Translations under genes and position numbers: made by a program
Assembly: GCA_964568455.1 (NCBI GenBank)
Contig: CAZMPJ010000006.1
Location: 1-64,000 of the forward strand
DNA: 64,000 bases
Origin: CAZMPJ01 sp964568455
GTDB lineage: Bacteria > Margulisbacteria > WOR-1 > O2-12-FULL-45-9
Direction of reading: 5' to 3'
Shown: piece by piece, positions 49,687-59,281 of the stretch
Position numbering within the stretch: the first letter of the stretch is position 1
Layout of the letters: each line of letters begins with the position of its first letter
Notes under the pieces: model-generated
The model's database searches: none
Seen by the model: only the letters and a program-made list of their open reading frames with translations
What the model was told of the DNA's origin: nothing

Positions 49687-52600
49687 TTAAGAATGATAGT
49701 CCTGCAAAGCTTTTACGTCAAACCCTTTTTTCTTAACTGCCTCTAGACCATTAACCGTAGCAGAAGCGCCAGCAATCGTAGTAATCAAAGGAACATTGTG
49801 CATAACTGCTAAAGCGCGGATTTTAGCCTCGTCAATCTTGGTTTTTTTACCACCAGGAGTATTAATTAAAAAAGAAATTTCTTCTTTATTAATCAAATCT
49901 AAAATTGTTTGCCCGCCTGCCCCCAACTTAGCCACAGTTTTAACTTTAATACTATTTTTTCTAAGCGCTTTGGCAGTTCCAGACGTAGCAACAATAGAAT
50001 AGCCTAAGTCCACTAATTTTTTCACTAAGAAAATAATAGAACGTTTATCTTTATTTTTAACACTAACAAACACATTGCCAGATGAAGGAAAACGCTGACC
50101 AGCCGCCACTTGCGCTTTCATAAAAGCCTGACCATAATCAGTATCAATCCCCATCACCTCTCCAGTAGATTTCATTTCCGGACCCAAGATAGCATCTGCC
50201 CCTGGAAAACGGTTAAAAGGAAAAACTGCTTCTTTTACCGCCACATGCTCAACCTCAATTTCTTTTTCAATTCCCTGCTGCTTTAAAGTTTTACCAATCA
50301 TAACCTTGGTAGCAACCTTAGCCCAGGGAATCCCGGTAACCTTGCTAACATAAGGTATAGTACGTGAAGCACGGGGGTTAACCTCTAAAACATACAAGGT
50401 ATCTCCTTGCACCGCGTACTGAATATTCATTAATCCTTTTACTTTTAATTCTTTGGCCAAGGCATAAGTAGCTTGTTTTATTTCTTCAATCATCTCATCT
50501 GATAGAGAAAAAGAAGGAATAACACAAGCAGAATCACCAGAATGGATACCTGCTTCTTCAATATGCTCCATAATTCCACAAACCACGGTTTTGCGTCCGT
50601 CTGAAACAGCATCAACATCAATTTCAATGGCATCTTCTAAAAACTTATCAATTAAAATTGGGTGTTCTGGAGAAACATCCACTGCCCAACGCATAAACTG
50701 CTCAAGACTGCTATCATCGTAAACAATTTCCATGGCTCGACCACCCAAGACATAAGAAGGTCGCACCAAAACCGGGTAACCAATCTTTTTAGCTACTTTT
50801 TTAGCTTGCTCAAAAAACTTAGCTGTACCATTGGAAGGTTGTTTTAATTTTAATTTTTTAAGCAGGCGCTGAAAAAGCTTTCGATCTTCAGCTCGATCAA
50901 TACTTTTTGGAGAAGTCCCAATAATTTTTCCGCCGGATTTTTGGATCGGCAATGCCAAATTAAGTGGGGTTTGGCCACCAAATTGAACAATAATCCCATC
51001 TGGTTTTTCTTTTTCAATAATATGTACCACATCTTCTTTGGTCAATGGCTCAAAATAGAGTTTATCTGAAGTGTCATAGTCAGTAGAAACAGTTTCTGGA
51101 TTGGAGTTAACCATAATTGATTCATAACCTTCTTCGCGCAAGGCAAAAGAAGCATGACAACAACAATAATCAAATTCAATTCCCTGACCAATGCGGTTAG
51201 GCCCACCGCCCAAGATCATAACCTTTTTCTTTTTTGAAGGCTTTGATTCACACTCTGTTTCATAAGTTGAATAGTAATAAGGGGTGAATGCGGGAAATTC
51301 TGCTGCGCAGGTATCAACCAGTTTATAAACCGGTTTAACTTTTTGTTCCTGACGCAGTTGTTTAACTTTTTCCTCGGTTGTACCTTGTAAATAAGCTATT
51401 TGCCGATCAGAAAACCCCAGGCGTTTCATTTCAAAAAGAGATTTTTCCTGCTTAGGCGCCTCTAAGATTTGTTTCATGTTTTCTAAAAACCAAGGATCAA
51501 CGTGAGTTAATCGATACAACTCTTCAGTCGACATACCTTGTTCAATAGCATATTTTATATAAAAAATCCTGCGATCATTGGGAATTTTAAGATGCTCAAC
51601 CAGTTTTTCAGGCTCAATAAAAGATTTTCCATCATTTCCCAAGCCAAAACGGCCTACTTCAAGCGAGCGCAGGCCTTTTTGCAAAGCTTCTTTAAAAGTA
51701 CGGCCAATCGCCATGGTTTCGCCCACTGACTTCATGGAAGTATTTAACACTGCGTCTGCATCTTTAAATTTTTCAAAAGTAAAACGCGGTATTTTTATCA
51801 CGCAATAATCAATGCTCGGTTCAAAAGAAGCCGGAGTTTCTTTGGTAATATCATTTTGAATCTCATCTAAAGTGTAACCAACCGACAGTTTTGCTGCAAA
51901 TTTAGCAATTGGAAATCCAGTAGCTTTAGAAGCTAAGGCAGATGAACGCGATACCCTGGGATTCATTTCGATAATCACCATGCGGCCATCTTTTGGATTA
52001 ACTGCATACTGAATATTTGACCCACCAGTTTCAACACCAATTGCTCTGATACAGCGAATAGAAGCATCGCGCATGGCTTGATATTCTTTGTCAGTTAAAG
52101 TTTGCGCTGGAGCCACAGTAATGGAATCGCCGGTATGAATACCCATAGCATCAAAGTTTTCAATGGAACAGATAATAACAACATTGTCGTTTTTATCCCG
52201 CATAACCTCTAGTTCAAATTCTTTCCAACCAGTTAAATCTTCTTCAATCAAAACTTCATGAGTAGGAGAAAGCTCTTGGCCATATTTAACTATTTTTTCA
52301 TATTCTTCCGGAGTTTTTGCTACACCAGAACCAGTCCCGCCTAGAGTAAAACTAGGTCGTATAATCGCAGGCAAGCCAACAGTTTTTAATATCTCTTTTG
52401 CTTCTTTCCAATTGCGAGCGCAACCACTTTTAGGAAGATCAATTTTTGCTTTTTGCATAGCATCTTTAAATTGCTGACGATCTTCCGCTCGCTTAATAGC
52501 CTCAAGATTGGCCCCAATCATTTCAACATTAAATTTTTCTAAGATGCCCTGCTCTGCCACTGCCACAGCGGTATTAAGACCAGTTTGTCCGCCCAGCGTA

Positions 52601-52863
52601 GGCAATAGTGCATCTGGTCTTTCTTTTTCAATTATTTTGGCCACAATTTCCGGGGTAACCGGTTCAATATAAGTGCGGTTAGCCATTTCAGGATCAGTCA
52701 TAATAGTAGCAGGATTGGAGTTAACAAGAACAACTTCATAACCTTCTTCACGCAAAGCTTTGCACGCTTGAGAACCAGAATAATCAAATTCACAAGCCTG
52801 GCCAATAATAATCGGCCCTGCCCCAATGATCATTATTTTATGAATATCAGCTCTTTTAGGCAC
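49687..52863 (-). CDS. carB: Carbamoyl-phosphate synthase, large subunit
   Basis: This 1058-residue enzyme makes carbamoyl phosphate for pyrimidine and arginine synthesis. It has two homologous halves, each with a preATP-grasp start (MIIGAGPIIIGQACEFDYSG; MILGGGPNRIGQGIEFDYC) and an ATP-grasp domain (RPSFTLGGTGSG; RPSYVLGGRAME), then a C-terminal MGS-like allosteric domain (VATSGTAKALRKNSIKV). Length is normal. Its start overlaps carA by 8 bp. Confidence 0.97.
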   Translation of the reverse strand: MPKRADIHKIMIIGAGPIIIGQACEFDYSGSQACKALREEGYEVVLVNSNPATIMTDPEMANRTYIEPVTPEIVAKIIEKERPDALLPTLGGQTGLNTAVAVAEQGILEKFNVEMIGANLEAIKRAEDRQQFKDAMQKAKIDLPKSGCARNWKEAKEILKTVGLPAIIRPSFTLGGTGSGVAKTPEEYEKIVKYGQELSPTHEVLIEEDLTGWKEFELEVMRDKNDNVVIICSIENFDAMGIHTGDSITVAPAQTLTDKEYQAMRDASIRCIRAIGVETGGSNIQYAVNPKDGRMVIIEMNPRVSRSSALASKATGFPIAKFAAKLSVGYTLDEIQNDITKETPASFEPSIDYCVIKIPRFTFEKFKDADAVLNTSMKSVGETMAIGRTFKEALQKGLRSLEVGRFGLGNDGKSFIEPEKLVEHLKIPNDRRIFYIKYAIEQGMSTEELYRLTHVDPWFLENMKQILEAPKQEKSLFEMKRLGFSDRQIAYLQGTTEEKVKQLRQEQKVKPVYKLVDTCAAEFPAFTPYYYSTYETECESKPSKKKKVMILGGGPNRIGQGIEFDYCCCHASFALREEGYESIMVNSNPETVSTDYDTSDKLYFEPLTKEDVVHIIEKEKPDGIIVQFGGQTPLNLALPIQKSGGKIIGTSPKSIDRAEDRKLFQRLLKKLKLKQPSNGTAKFFEQAKKVAKKIGYPVLVRPSYVLGGRAMEIVYDDSSLEQFMRWAVDVSPEHPILIDKFLEDAIEIDVDAVSDGRKTVVCGIMEHIEEAGIHSGDSACVIPSFSLSDEMIEEIKQATYALAKELKVKGLMNIQYAVQGDTLYVLEVNPRASRTIPYVSKVTGIPWAKVATKVMIGKTLKQQGIEKEIEVEHVAVKEAVFPFNRFPGADAILGPEMKSTGEVMGIDTDYGQAFMKAQVAAGQRFPSSGNVFVSVKNKDKRSIIFLVKKLVDLGYSIVATSGTAKALRKNSIKVKTVAKLGAGGQTILDLINKEEISFLINTPGGKKTKIDEAKIRALAVMHNVPLITTIAGASATVNGLEAVKKKGFDVKALQDYHS

Positions 52864-53971
52864 GTTTCATTAACCTCGCAAATTCTTCAAAAAGATAGGC
52901 TGCATCATGCGGGCCAGGAGCAGCTTCTGGATGATATTGTACTGAAAAAATCGGCAAAGATTTGTGTCGCATACCTTCTACTGTTTTATCATTAAGATTA
53001 ATATGAGTTAACTCCACTTCTTTATCAGGAATAGAATCAATATCAACTGCAAACCCATGATTTTGCGCGGTGATAGCAACCTTTTTAGTTTTCAAGTCCA
53101 TAACCGGCTGGTTACCACCATGATGGCCAAATTTTAGTTTATAAGTTTTTCCACCAAAGGCCAGTCCTAAAAGTTGGTTACCCAAACAAATGCCAAAGAT
53201 TGGTTTCTTACCAATCAATTTTTTAATATTTTTAATGGCATAAGTAACCGCGGCTGGATCTGCCGGTCCATTGGAAAGAAAAATACCATCGGGATTGGTT
53301 TTTAAAATATCTTCAGCCGGATACTTAGCAGGGTAAACAGTAACTCGGCAACCCACTCGCTGTAAGTGTCTTAAAATATTAAATTTTATTCCATAATCAT
53401 AGGCAGCCACTTCAAATTTTGGATTTTGGATTTTGGATTTTGGATTTTGAGCGAAGCGAGTGTCGTTCCAAACATAAGGTTCTTTGCAGGTCACCACTTT
53501 AACTAGATCAACTCCATCTACTCCAGGACAAGCTTTGGCTTTTTCCACCAAACTTTTTTTATTAAAATCAATAGTTGAAATAATTCCTTTTAAGGCGCCT
53601 TGGGTACGGAGTTTTTTCGTCAAAGCTCTAGTATCAATACCTTCAATGCCAATAATATTGTGTTTTTTTAGATAATCTGAAAGAGTGGAAGTTTTGCGAT
53701 GATTAGAAGCAATCACGCTATTTTCACGTACAATAAATGCTTCCACTTGAGGAATTTGGGACTCAATATCCTCGTCATTAACCCCATAATTTCCAATCAA
53801 AGGATAAGTCATAGTAATAATTTGGCCTTTATAAGAGGGGTCAGTTAAAATTTCCTGGTAACCAGTAAGTGAGGTATTGAAAACAATTTCGCCAGTCTTT
53901 TCGCCTGCTGCTCCAAAAGACTGTCCGTGAAAAACCGATCCATCTTCAAGTACAAGAATTGCTTTTGTCAT
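52856..53971 (-). CDS. carA: Carbamoyl-phosphate synthase, small subunit
   Basis: This 371-residue glutamine amidotransferase subunit supplies ammonia to CarB. The N-terminal CPSase domain has VFHGQSFGA and NTSLTGYQEILTDPSY. The GATase half has FGICLGNQLLGLAFGG with the nucleophile Cys and FSVQYHPEAAPGPHD with the catalytic His and Glu. Between the halves, TRFAQNPKSKIQNPKFEVA is an in-frame insert encoded by a heptamer repeat (53421-53448). AAGGT lies before ATG 53971, with TATAAT 18 nt upstream of it. Confidence 0.96.
   Translation of the reverse strand: MTKAILVLEDGSVFHGQSFGAAGEKTGEIVFNTSLTGYQEILTDPSYKGQIITMTYPLIGNYGVNDEDIESQIPQVEAFIVRENSVIASNHRKTSTLSDYLKKHNIIGIEGIDTRALTKKLRTQGALKGIISTIDFNKKSLVEKAKACPGVDGVDLVKVVTCKEPYVWNDTRFAQNPKSKIQNPKFEVAAYDYGIKFNILRHLQRVGCRVTVYPAKYPAEDILKTNPDGIFLSNGPADPAAVTYAIKNIKKLIGKKPIFGICLGNQLLGLAFGGKTYKLKFGHHGGNQPVMDLKTKKVAITAQNHGFAVDIDSIPDKEVELTHINLNDKTVEGMRHKSLPIFSVQYHPEAAPGPHDAAYLFEEFARLMKRA
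53421..53448. repeat. Heptamer tandem repeat in carA
   Basis: Four GGATTTT units (plus strand), translated on the minus strand as QNPKSKIQNPK between the two domains of CarA. It is flanked by GCGAAGCGAG, which shares a TTCGCT core with the hairpin next to the rnfC array. Confidence 0.88.
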
Positions 53972-54025
53972 TAATCATGACCTTGTTAATTATATCGGAA
54001 AACCCAACCCTTATCAAGACGGTAA

Positions 54026-56740
54026 TTATCTTACCAGTTTTTGCAGCAACTTCTTTAACTCATCTATTTTTTGAATTGCTTCACGCGCAATATCGCGTTC
54101 GGTTAGCTGTTTTGGCCCTTCAACCTTAAAATCAGGCATAGAAACTTTTCTTGAAAACACAGCAGAAAGCGCAGCATTTAAGTTTTCAGCCATGGCCACG
54201 TTTTTACCATAAGACACAATTACTCTTTTAAGTTCTGGCAGCTCACCCGATGAAGCTTCCAAATAAATCGGTTCAACATAAACAATTGAATCTTCAATCG
54301 GGATAGCTAAAAGGTTTCCTCTAATAATTCTTGAACCACCCTGCCCCCAAAGTGTAAATTGTTGAGAAATTTCAGTCTGTTGATCAATCCTGGCCTCAAT
54401 TTGCATTGGACCATAAATTAATTTGTCTTTAGGGAATTTATAAACCACTAATTTACCATAATTTGGCATATCACATCTGCCAGCCATCCAAGCAATCATG
54501 TTATCCTTATTATTAGGCGTAAACGGAAGCATAAGCAAGAATTCTTCTTTTCTTTCACCCGGAATCTTCATAATAGTATAGTAAGCTTCCATCAGCTGCT
54601 CATTACCAGAATAATTTTCATTGGGAATATTCCACAAATCTTCTCGATTATAAAAAACCTGCGGATTATCCATATGAAAAGTAGCATATTTTTGCGCCTG
54701 GATCATATAAAGATCATAAGGATAACGCATATGTTTTTTTAGGTCTTCCGGCATTTTAGCAAAAGATTTAAATAGTTTTGGATAAATTTTCTGATAAGTT
54801 TTTACAATTGGGTCCTTATCATCCACAATATAAAAAGTCAGTTCGCCATTGTAAGCGTCCATGACAATCTTTACTGAATTGCGGATATAGTTAAATTTAT
54901 TATAACCAGAGCCAGTAGGATCAGAATAAGGATAAAGGTCGGAAACAGTATAAGCATCCTGGATCCAATATAGCTTCCCATCTTCTCCGTTCACAATATA
55001 GGGATCCCGGTCATAAGCCAAGAAAGGAGCAATATTCTTGACTCGTTTTTTAATTGAACGGTCAAACATTAGCCGGCTATCAGAAGTTATATAGCCGGTT
55101 AACAAAATTCTCATGTCGCTAAATTTAATGGCAAAAGCCAGTTTCTTAAAGAAAGAGTTGATTTGTACTCCACCCCTACCCTGATATGAAGCATAAACGT
55201 TTTTATCTCCCTTTGGATAATCAAATTCCTGCTCTTTAGTATTTACAATTACATAATTATCCGTGTTTTCGCCATAATAGATTTCCGGCCTTTCAATCTT
55301 TAAGTTAGTTTTGGTAACCGGCGGAATATCTTTAACCAGCAAATCTGGCATGCCTTCTTGGGTTTGCTTACTAACCGGGGAAAGACAAAAACCATAACCA
55401 TGAGTAAAGATTAGATGCTGGTTTACCCAGGTTTGAGCTTGTTCTGGTAGTTTATTAACATAAAGCTCGCGCGGCGAAAGCATAACTTGCTGATAGCGGC
55501 CGTTGATAGTATAGCGGTCAACATCAACATCGGAAAAATCATAGTAAAGACGGATTCCCTGCAGTTGACGATAAGTTTTAATTAAAGGCCGTGGATCCCA
55601 CAAGCGAATATTGTTGACCGTCCTTGAGTTACGATTAAGATCACGAATAGTTAAGTTGTCTTTGGCAGGAAACTCTTTTTCTTCCACTTGGTCTAAGCCA
55701 TAGGCCAGACGTGTATATTTAATGGCATTAGCAATATAAGGCGCTTCCAGCGAAATTTCATTGGGCTTAACTTGGAAATTCTGTACAATCGCCGGATAAA
55801 TTCCACCCATCACAATTGCAACAACCAAATAGCCCACAATTCCTATTAAAGGCAGAGAATACCCGCTTTGGAAAATATTAACCAAGAATAAAACTGCTAA
55901 TACTAGCAGCACCACAATCTGGGTGTTATAACCCAAAAGCTGGGCTTTTACATCGGTATAACCAGCACCATAAACCACTCCGCGAGCAGAATATAGTATT
56001 TCAAGTTCTCCTAGCCAAAGTCCCCAAGCTAAAAGCAAAGTAAAAATCGCCAAAATAAAAGCTAAATGCGCTTTGACTCCTTTGGAAAAAGCTAATTTAA
56101 CTCCATTAAGGGTAATCGCCTGCTTGGTCACGTAAATTACTAAACTGACAATTAAAGAAATAAGCAAACAGGAAAAAATAAAACCTTGAGCAAATTTTTG
56201 CAACGGTAAACTAAAAATGTAAAAACCAATGTCTAAATTAAAAATTGGATCAGTTATGCCAAAAGCAGAAGCATTTAAAAATTTAAGAAAGACCTGCCAT
56301 TGAGTAACCGCAGTAAATCCCATAAAAAACGAAAGCACAATTACACCCACCCACCACAGAGAACTTAGTTTTTTTCCGATTTCCTTTTGCTGCGGAGTAA
56401 CATTAATAAAACCCTCTTCATCTTTGTGTCCTGTAACCCCTTCCCCAAACAAATCTTTTAAAATATTGTTAAAATTAAATTCCGGGCCTTTTCTTTCTGC
56501 TGTTTTTATATTTTTAGTTAATTTTTGAGCAATAAGAATGTTAATACTTATGATCAATAAACAAACCGCGCCAAACACAATACCAGTTAAAAATTTTGCC
56601 CAAATATTTACCCAAAAGACTTGAGTAAATCCCAGGTTACCAAACCAGAGATAGGTTGGATAAAGTGATACTAAACTTTGAATTAGAGTCCAGAGTAGAA
56701 AAACTGCCAAGATAAAGAAGCCTAAGTTGAATTTTTTCAT
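54026..56740 (-). CDS. UPF0182 family membrane protein
   Basis: This 904-residue protein has seven hydrophobic segments in the first ~320 residues, then a large extracytoplasmic domain with WDPRPLIKTYRQLQGIRLYY, DVDRYTING, VNQHLIFTHGYG, APFLAYDRDPY and YPYDLYMIQAQKYATFHM, the conserved UPF0182 pattern. Length is typical. Function unknown; the family is scattered in actinobacteria, cyanobacteria and some anaerobes. AAGGGGG precedes the ATG, and it is divergent from tatD. Confidence 0.92.
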   Translation of the reverse strand: MKKFNLGFFILAVFLLWTLIQSLVSLYPTYLWFGNLGFTQVFWVNIWAKFLTGIVFGAVCLLIISINILIAQKLTKNIKTAERKGPEFNFNNILKDLFGEGVTGHKDEEGFINVTPQQKEIGKKLSSLWWVGVIVLSFFMGFTAVTQWQVFLKFLNASAFGITDPIFNLDIGFYIFSLPLQKFAQGFIFSCLLISLIVSLVIYVTKQAITLNGVKLAFSKGVKAHLAFILAIFTLLLAWGLWLGELEILYSARGVVYGAGYTDVKAQLLGYNTQIVVLLVLAVLFLVNIFQSGYSLPLIGIVGYLVVAIVMGGIYPAIVQNFQVKPNEISLEAPYIANAIKYTRLAYGLDQVEEKEFPAKDNLTIRDLNRNSRTVNNIRLWDPRPLIKTYRQLQGIRLYYDFSDVDVDRYTINGRYQQVMLSPRELYVNKLPEQAQTWVNQHLIFTHGYGFCLSPVSKQTQEGMPDLLVKDIPPVTKTNLKIERPEIYYGENTDNYVIVNTKEQEFDYPKGDKNVYASYQGRGGVQINSFFKKLAFAIKFSDMRILLTGYITSDSRLMFDRSIKKRVKNIAPFLAYDRDPYIVNGEDGKLYWIQDAYTVSDLYPYSDPTGSGYNKFNYIRNSVKIVMDAYNGELTFYIVDDKDPIVKTYQKIYPKLFKSFAKMPEDLKKHMRYPYDLYMIQAQKYATFHMDNPQVFYNREDLWNIPNENYSGNEQLMEAYYTIMKIPGERKEEFLLMLPFTPNNKDNMIAWMAGRCDMPNYGKLVVYKFPKDKLIYGPMQIEARIDQQTEISQQFTLWGQGGSRIIRGNLLAIPIEDSIVYVEPIYLEASSGELPELKRVIVSYGKNVAMAENLNAALSAVFSRKVSMPDFKVEGPKQLTERDIAREAIQKIDELKKLLQKLVR

Positions 56741-56796
56741 TATTACCCCCTTTTGCTGAATTTATACTTTATCATATTTGATGATATAATTAAACC

Positions 56797-57567
56797 ATGT
56801 ACATCGACACCCATAGTCACATAACCTTCCCTGACTTTGAACATGACCTGCCGGAAGTTATTCAAAGAGCAAAAGATGCCAAGCTTGAAGCAATTATCAA
56901 CATTGCTTTAGATGACAAAGCTCTTGAGAAATCATTAAAACTATCCGAAGAATATCCAAATTATATTTATACCACTTTTGGTATCCATCCTCACGAAGCT
57001 AAAGAATGGAGTCAGGACCATGTTAAAAAGATAAAAGAATTGGCTAAGCAAAAGAAAATCATAGCAGTTGGTGAAATGGGCTTAGATTATTACTATGAAC
57101 ACTCGTCTAAAGAACAACAGAAAAAAGCGTTCCGTGAATCATTAAGATTAGCCCAGGAATTAAATTTACCTACCATTATTCACATTAGAGATGCTTCTAA
57201 AGACGCTATGATGATTATTCATGAGGAAAATAAGGGGAGCTTAAAAGGCGTGCTCCATTGTTTTGGCGGTGATATGGACTTAGCTCGTGAAGCTTTAGAA
57301 CTTGGACTTTTAATTTCTTTTACCGGGATTGTAACCTTTCCAAAGGCTACAAATGTTAAAGAAGCTGTCAAACAAATTCCCTTAGAAAGCATCATGATTG
57401 AAACCGACTGCCCCTTCTTGGCTCCTGTCCCCTATCGAGGAAAAAGGAACGAGCCTGCCTATGTGATTAAGGTTGCAGAGGCAATTGCTGAAATTAAGGG
57501 TTTAACCATTGAAGAAGTGGCACAGCAGGCTACGAAAAACGCTCAGAGATTTTTTAATCTCGGATGA
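56797..57567 (+). CDS. tatD: TatD family metal-dependent DNase
   Basis: This 256-residue TIM-barrel hydrolase starts YIDTHSHITFPDFEHD (HxH metal pair), followed by TTFGIHPHEAKE, VGEMGLDYYYEHSS (metal Glu), TIIHIRDASKD and IETDCPFLAPVPYRGKRNEP. TatD enzymes are 3'-5' exonucleases or D-aminoacyl-tRNA deacylase-like. TATAAT (56785-56790) is 6 nt before the ATG, predicting a leaderless mRNA. The end overlaps the convergent rfbC by 25 bp. Confidence 0.92.
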   Translation: MYIDTHSHITFPDFEHDLPEVIQRAKDAKLEAIINIALDDKALEKSLKLSEEYPNYIYTTFGIHPHEAKEWSQDHVKKIKELAKQKKIIAVGEMGLDYYYEHSSKEQQKKAFRESLRLAQELNLPTIIHIRDASKDAMMIIHEENKGSLKGVLHCFGGDMDLAREALELGLLISFTGIVTFPKATNVKEAVKQIPLESIMIETDCPFLAPVPYRGKRNEPAYVIKVAEAIAEIKGLTIEEVAQQATKNAQRFFNLG

Positions 57568-58094
57568 ACTTTATCTCTCTCTGAAATAATCACTTTTCCA
57601 CTAACCTGATCAATTGGCCACTTAATTCCAATTTCCGGATCATTCCAGATAATGGCGCGTTCATCTTCTTTACTGTAAAATCCGGTACATTTATACGCTA
57701 CAAAAGTATTATCTTCTAGCGACAGGAATCCATGTGCAATGCCAGGTGGAAAATAAATCATCTTCTTATTTTCTTCCGAAAGAATATCCCCAAACCATTG
57801 CCCAAAGGTTTTAGACCCCTTGCGCACATCCACTCCTACATCAAAAATCTTTCCTTGCAAGCAACCAACTAATTTTCCCATAGGACTAGGATTAATTTGG
57901 TAATGCAGTCCGCGCAACACTCCCTTGCTTGATTTGCTGAGATTATCCTGAACAAATTTTTTCATAAAACCGCTATCTTCAAAGTTTTTCTGGTTATAAG
58001 TTTCCATAAAAAAACCTCGCTCATCAGCAAAAGCTTTTGGTTCAATTGCTAAAATTCCTTCAATCGGTGTTTGGTTAAACTTAAAAATCCCCAT
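57543..58094 (-). CDS. rfbC: dTDP-4-dehydrorhamnose 3,5-epimerase
   Basis: This 183-residue cupin enzyme has the RfbC signature: FADERGFFMETYNQKNF, VQDNLSKSSKGVLRGLHYQ (catalytic His), GKIFDVGVDVRKGSKTFGQW and PPGIAHGFLSLEDN. It makes dTDP-4-dehydro-L-rhamnose for surface glycans. The rfbA, rfbB and rfbD genes are not nearby. It starts directly (0-bp gap) after the CcdA gene, so it may share the transcript that begins with rnfC. Confidence 0.92.
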   Translation of the reverse strand: MGIFKFNQTPIEGILAIEPKAFADERGFFMETYNQKNFEDSGFMKKFVQDNLSKSSKGVLRGLHYQINPSPMGKLVGCLQGKIFDVGVDVRKGSKTFGQWFGDILSEENKKMIYFPPGIAHGFLSLEDNTFVAYKCTGFYSKEDERAIIWNDPEIGIKWPIDQVSGKVIISERDKVHPRLKNL

Positions 58095-58787
58095 TTATAT
58101 TCCTCCGTATCCGGTTTTATACACTATCCAGAATGTAATTTGTTGAAGTAAGTTGGTAGCTAAAAGCATTCCAACTATTACTAAAAATACTCCACAAATA
58201 CCATGGATAATTGGTAAATACTGTTCTATTTTTTTAAGCAGGGTTAACGAATAGTTGACCGCGAGTGAGGCTAAAAACAAAGGCAAGCCTAATCCTAAAG
58301 AATAAAGCAACAAAAGCAATATCCCCTCATTAACTGTTTGAGTTTGGCTGGCTAAAATTAATATTCCTCCCAAGATTGGACCAACACAAGGCGTCCAGCC
58401 CAGGGCAAAAACAATTCCTACCAAAAAAGTTCCAATCAACCCGGCAGGTTTACTGGAAATAGTAATTTTTCTTTCAATATCCAAGAAAGGAAATTTAATT
58501 ATTCCTAATAAATATAAACCCAGTAAAATAATCAACCCTCCCCCAATCACTTTCAAAACATCACCAAAATCATACAAAAATTGACCTAATAAACTAGCTG
58601 TAGTTCCTAAGGCCACAAAAACAACAGTAAATCCTAAAATAAATAATAAAGAATGGGTAACAGTTAATAATCTGACTTTTTTTACTTCTTCAAGACTTAA
58701 ACCAGTAATATAAACCAGGTAAACCGGCACTAAGGGTAAAAAACAAGGAGAAAAAAAGGTTAAAAGACCGGCGGTAAATGCAATCAT
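58095..58787 (-). CDS. ccdA: CcdA-type thiol-disulfide membrane transporter
   Basis: This 230-residue protein has six membrane spans and the two conserved cysteines of CcdA/DsbD-beta: FFSPCFLPLVPVYL near the start and LGWTPCVGPILGG in the middle. It moves reducing equivalents across the membrane to periplasmic thioredoxins. The start overlaps the TlpA-like gene by 4 bp, and that protein is its likely partner. Confidence 0.92.
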   Translation of the reverse strand: MIAFTAGLLTFFSPCFLPLVPVYLVYITGLSLEEVKKVRLLTVTHSLLFILGFTVVFVALGTTASLLGQFLYDFGDVLKVIGGGLIILLGLYLLGIIKFPFLDIERKITISSKPAGLIGTFLVGIVFALGWTPCVGPILGGILILASQTQTVNEGILLLLLYSLGLGLPLFLASLAVNYSLTLLKKIEQYLPIIHGICGVFLVIVGMLLATNLLQQITFWIVYKTGYGGI

Positions 58788-59281
58788 TTAAACTCTCGCT
58801 TAATCATATTTAGATTCCAATGCCTAGAACCCACTACTTTACCAACCACCTTACCTTTTTTATCAACAAAAAAGGTAGCTGGAATTCCCCGCACACCATA
58901 CTTTTTTGCAACCTTACCATTATGATCCAGTAAAATAGGAAAAGTATATTTATTCTTCTTAGCAAAAGCTTTTACTTTGCTGCGGCTTTCCCCAATATCT
59001 ACTGCCAGCATTACATATTTACTTTTGTCCCAAGAATTATAAACTCTCTGCATATAAGGCATTTCTTCGCGGCAAGGCGGACACCAAGTAGCCCAAAAGT
59101 TTAAGAAAACATATTTACCTTTATAATCAGAAAGCGTGTGTTTTTTACCGTTAAGATCTTTTAATGTAAAATCAAGAGAGTTTGAAGTAGCAACCTTCTC
59201 CCCCATAGCAAAAGCAACAGAAATAAACAACAAACAACAAACAACAAAAATTACAGTTTTACGATGCATTTGGTTGGACAT
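58784..59281 (-). CDS. TlpA/ResA-like exported thioredoxin
   Basis: This 165-residue protein has a signal peptide (VIFVVCCLLFISVAFA) and a thioredoxin domain with FWATWCPPCREEMPYM (CPPC active site) and GIPATFFVDKKGKVV (cis-Pro). It reduces periplasmic disulfides, probably fed by CcdA. GGAGG 9 nt before ATG 59281 sets the start, which overlaps rnfB by 31 bp; ATG 59269 is the alternative. Part of the signal peptide is encoded by a 7-bp repeat (AACAACA x3, 59226-59246). Confidence 0.9.
   Translation of the reverse strand: MSNQMHRKTVIFVVCCLLFISVAFAMGEKVATSNSLDFTLKDLNGKKHTLSDYKGKYVFLNFWATWCPPCREEMPYMQRVYNSWDKSKYVMLAVDIGESRSKVKAFAKKNKYTFPILLDHNGKVAKKYGVRGIPATFFVDKKGKVVGKVVGSRHWNLNMIKREFK
59226..59246. 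repeat. Heptamer tandem repeat in the TlpA-like signal peptide
   Basis: Three AACAACA units (plus strand) encode the hydrophobic VVCCLLF part of the signal peptide on the minus strand. Confidence 0.7.
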
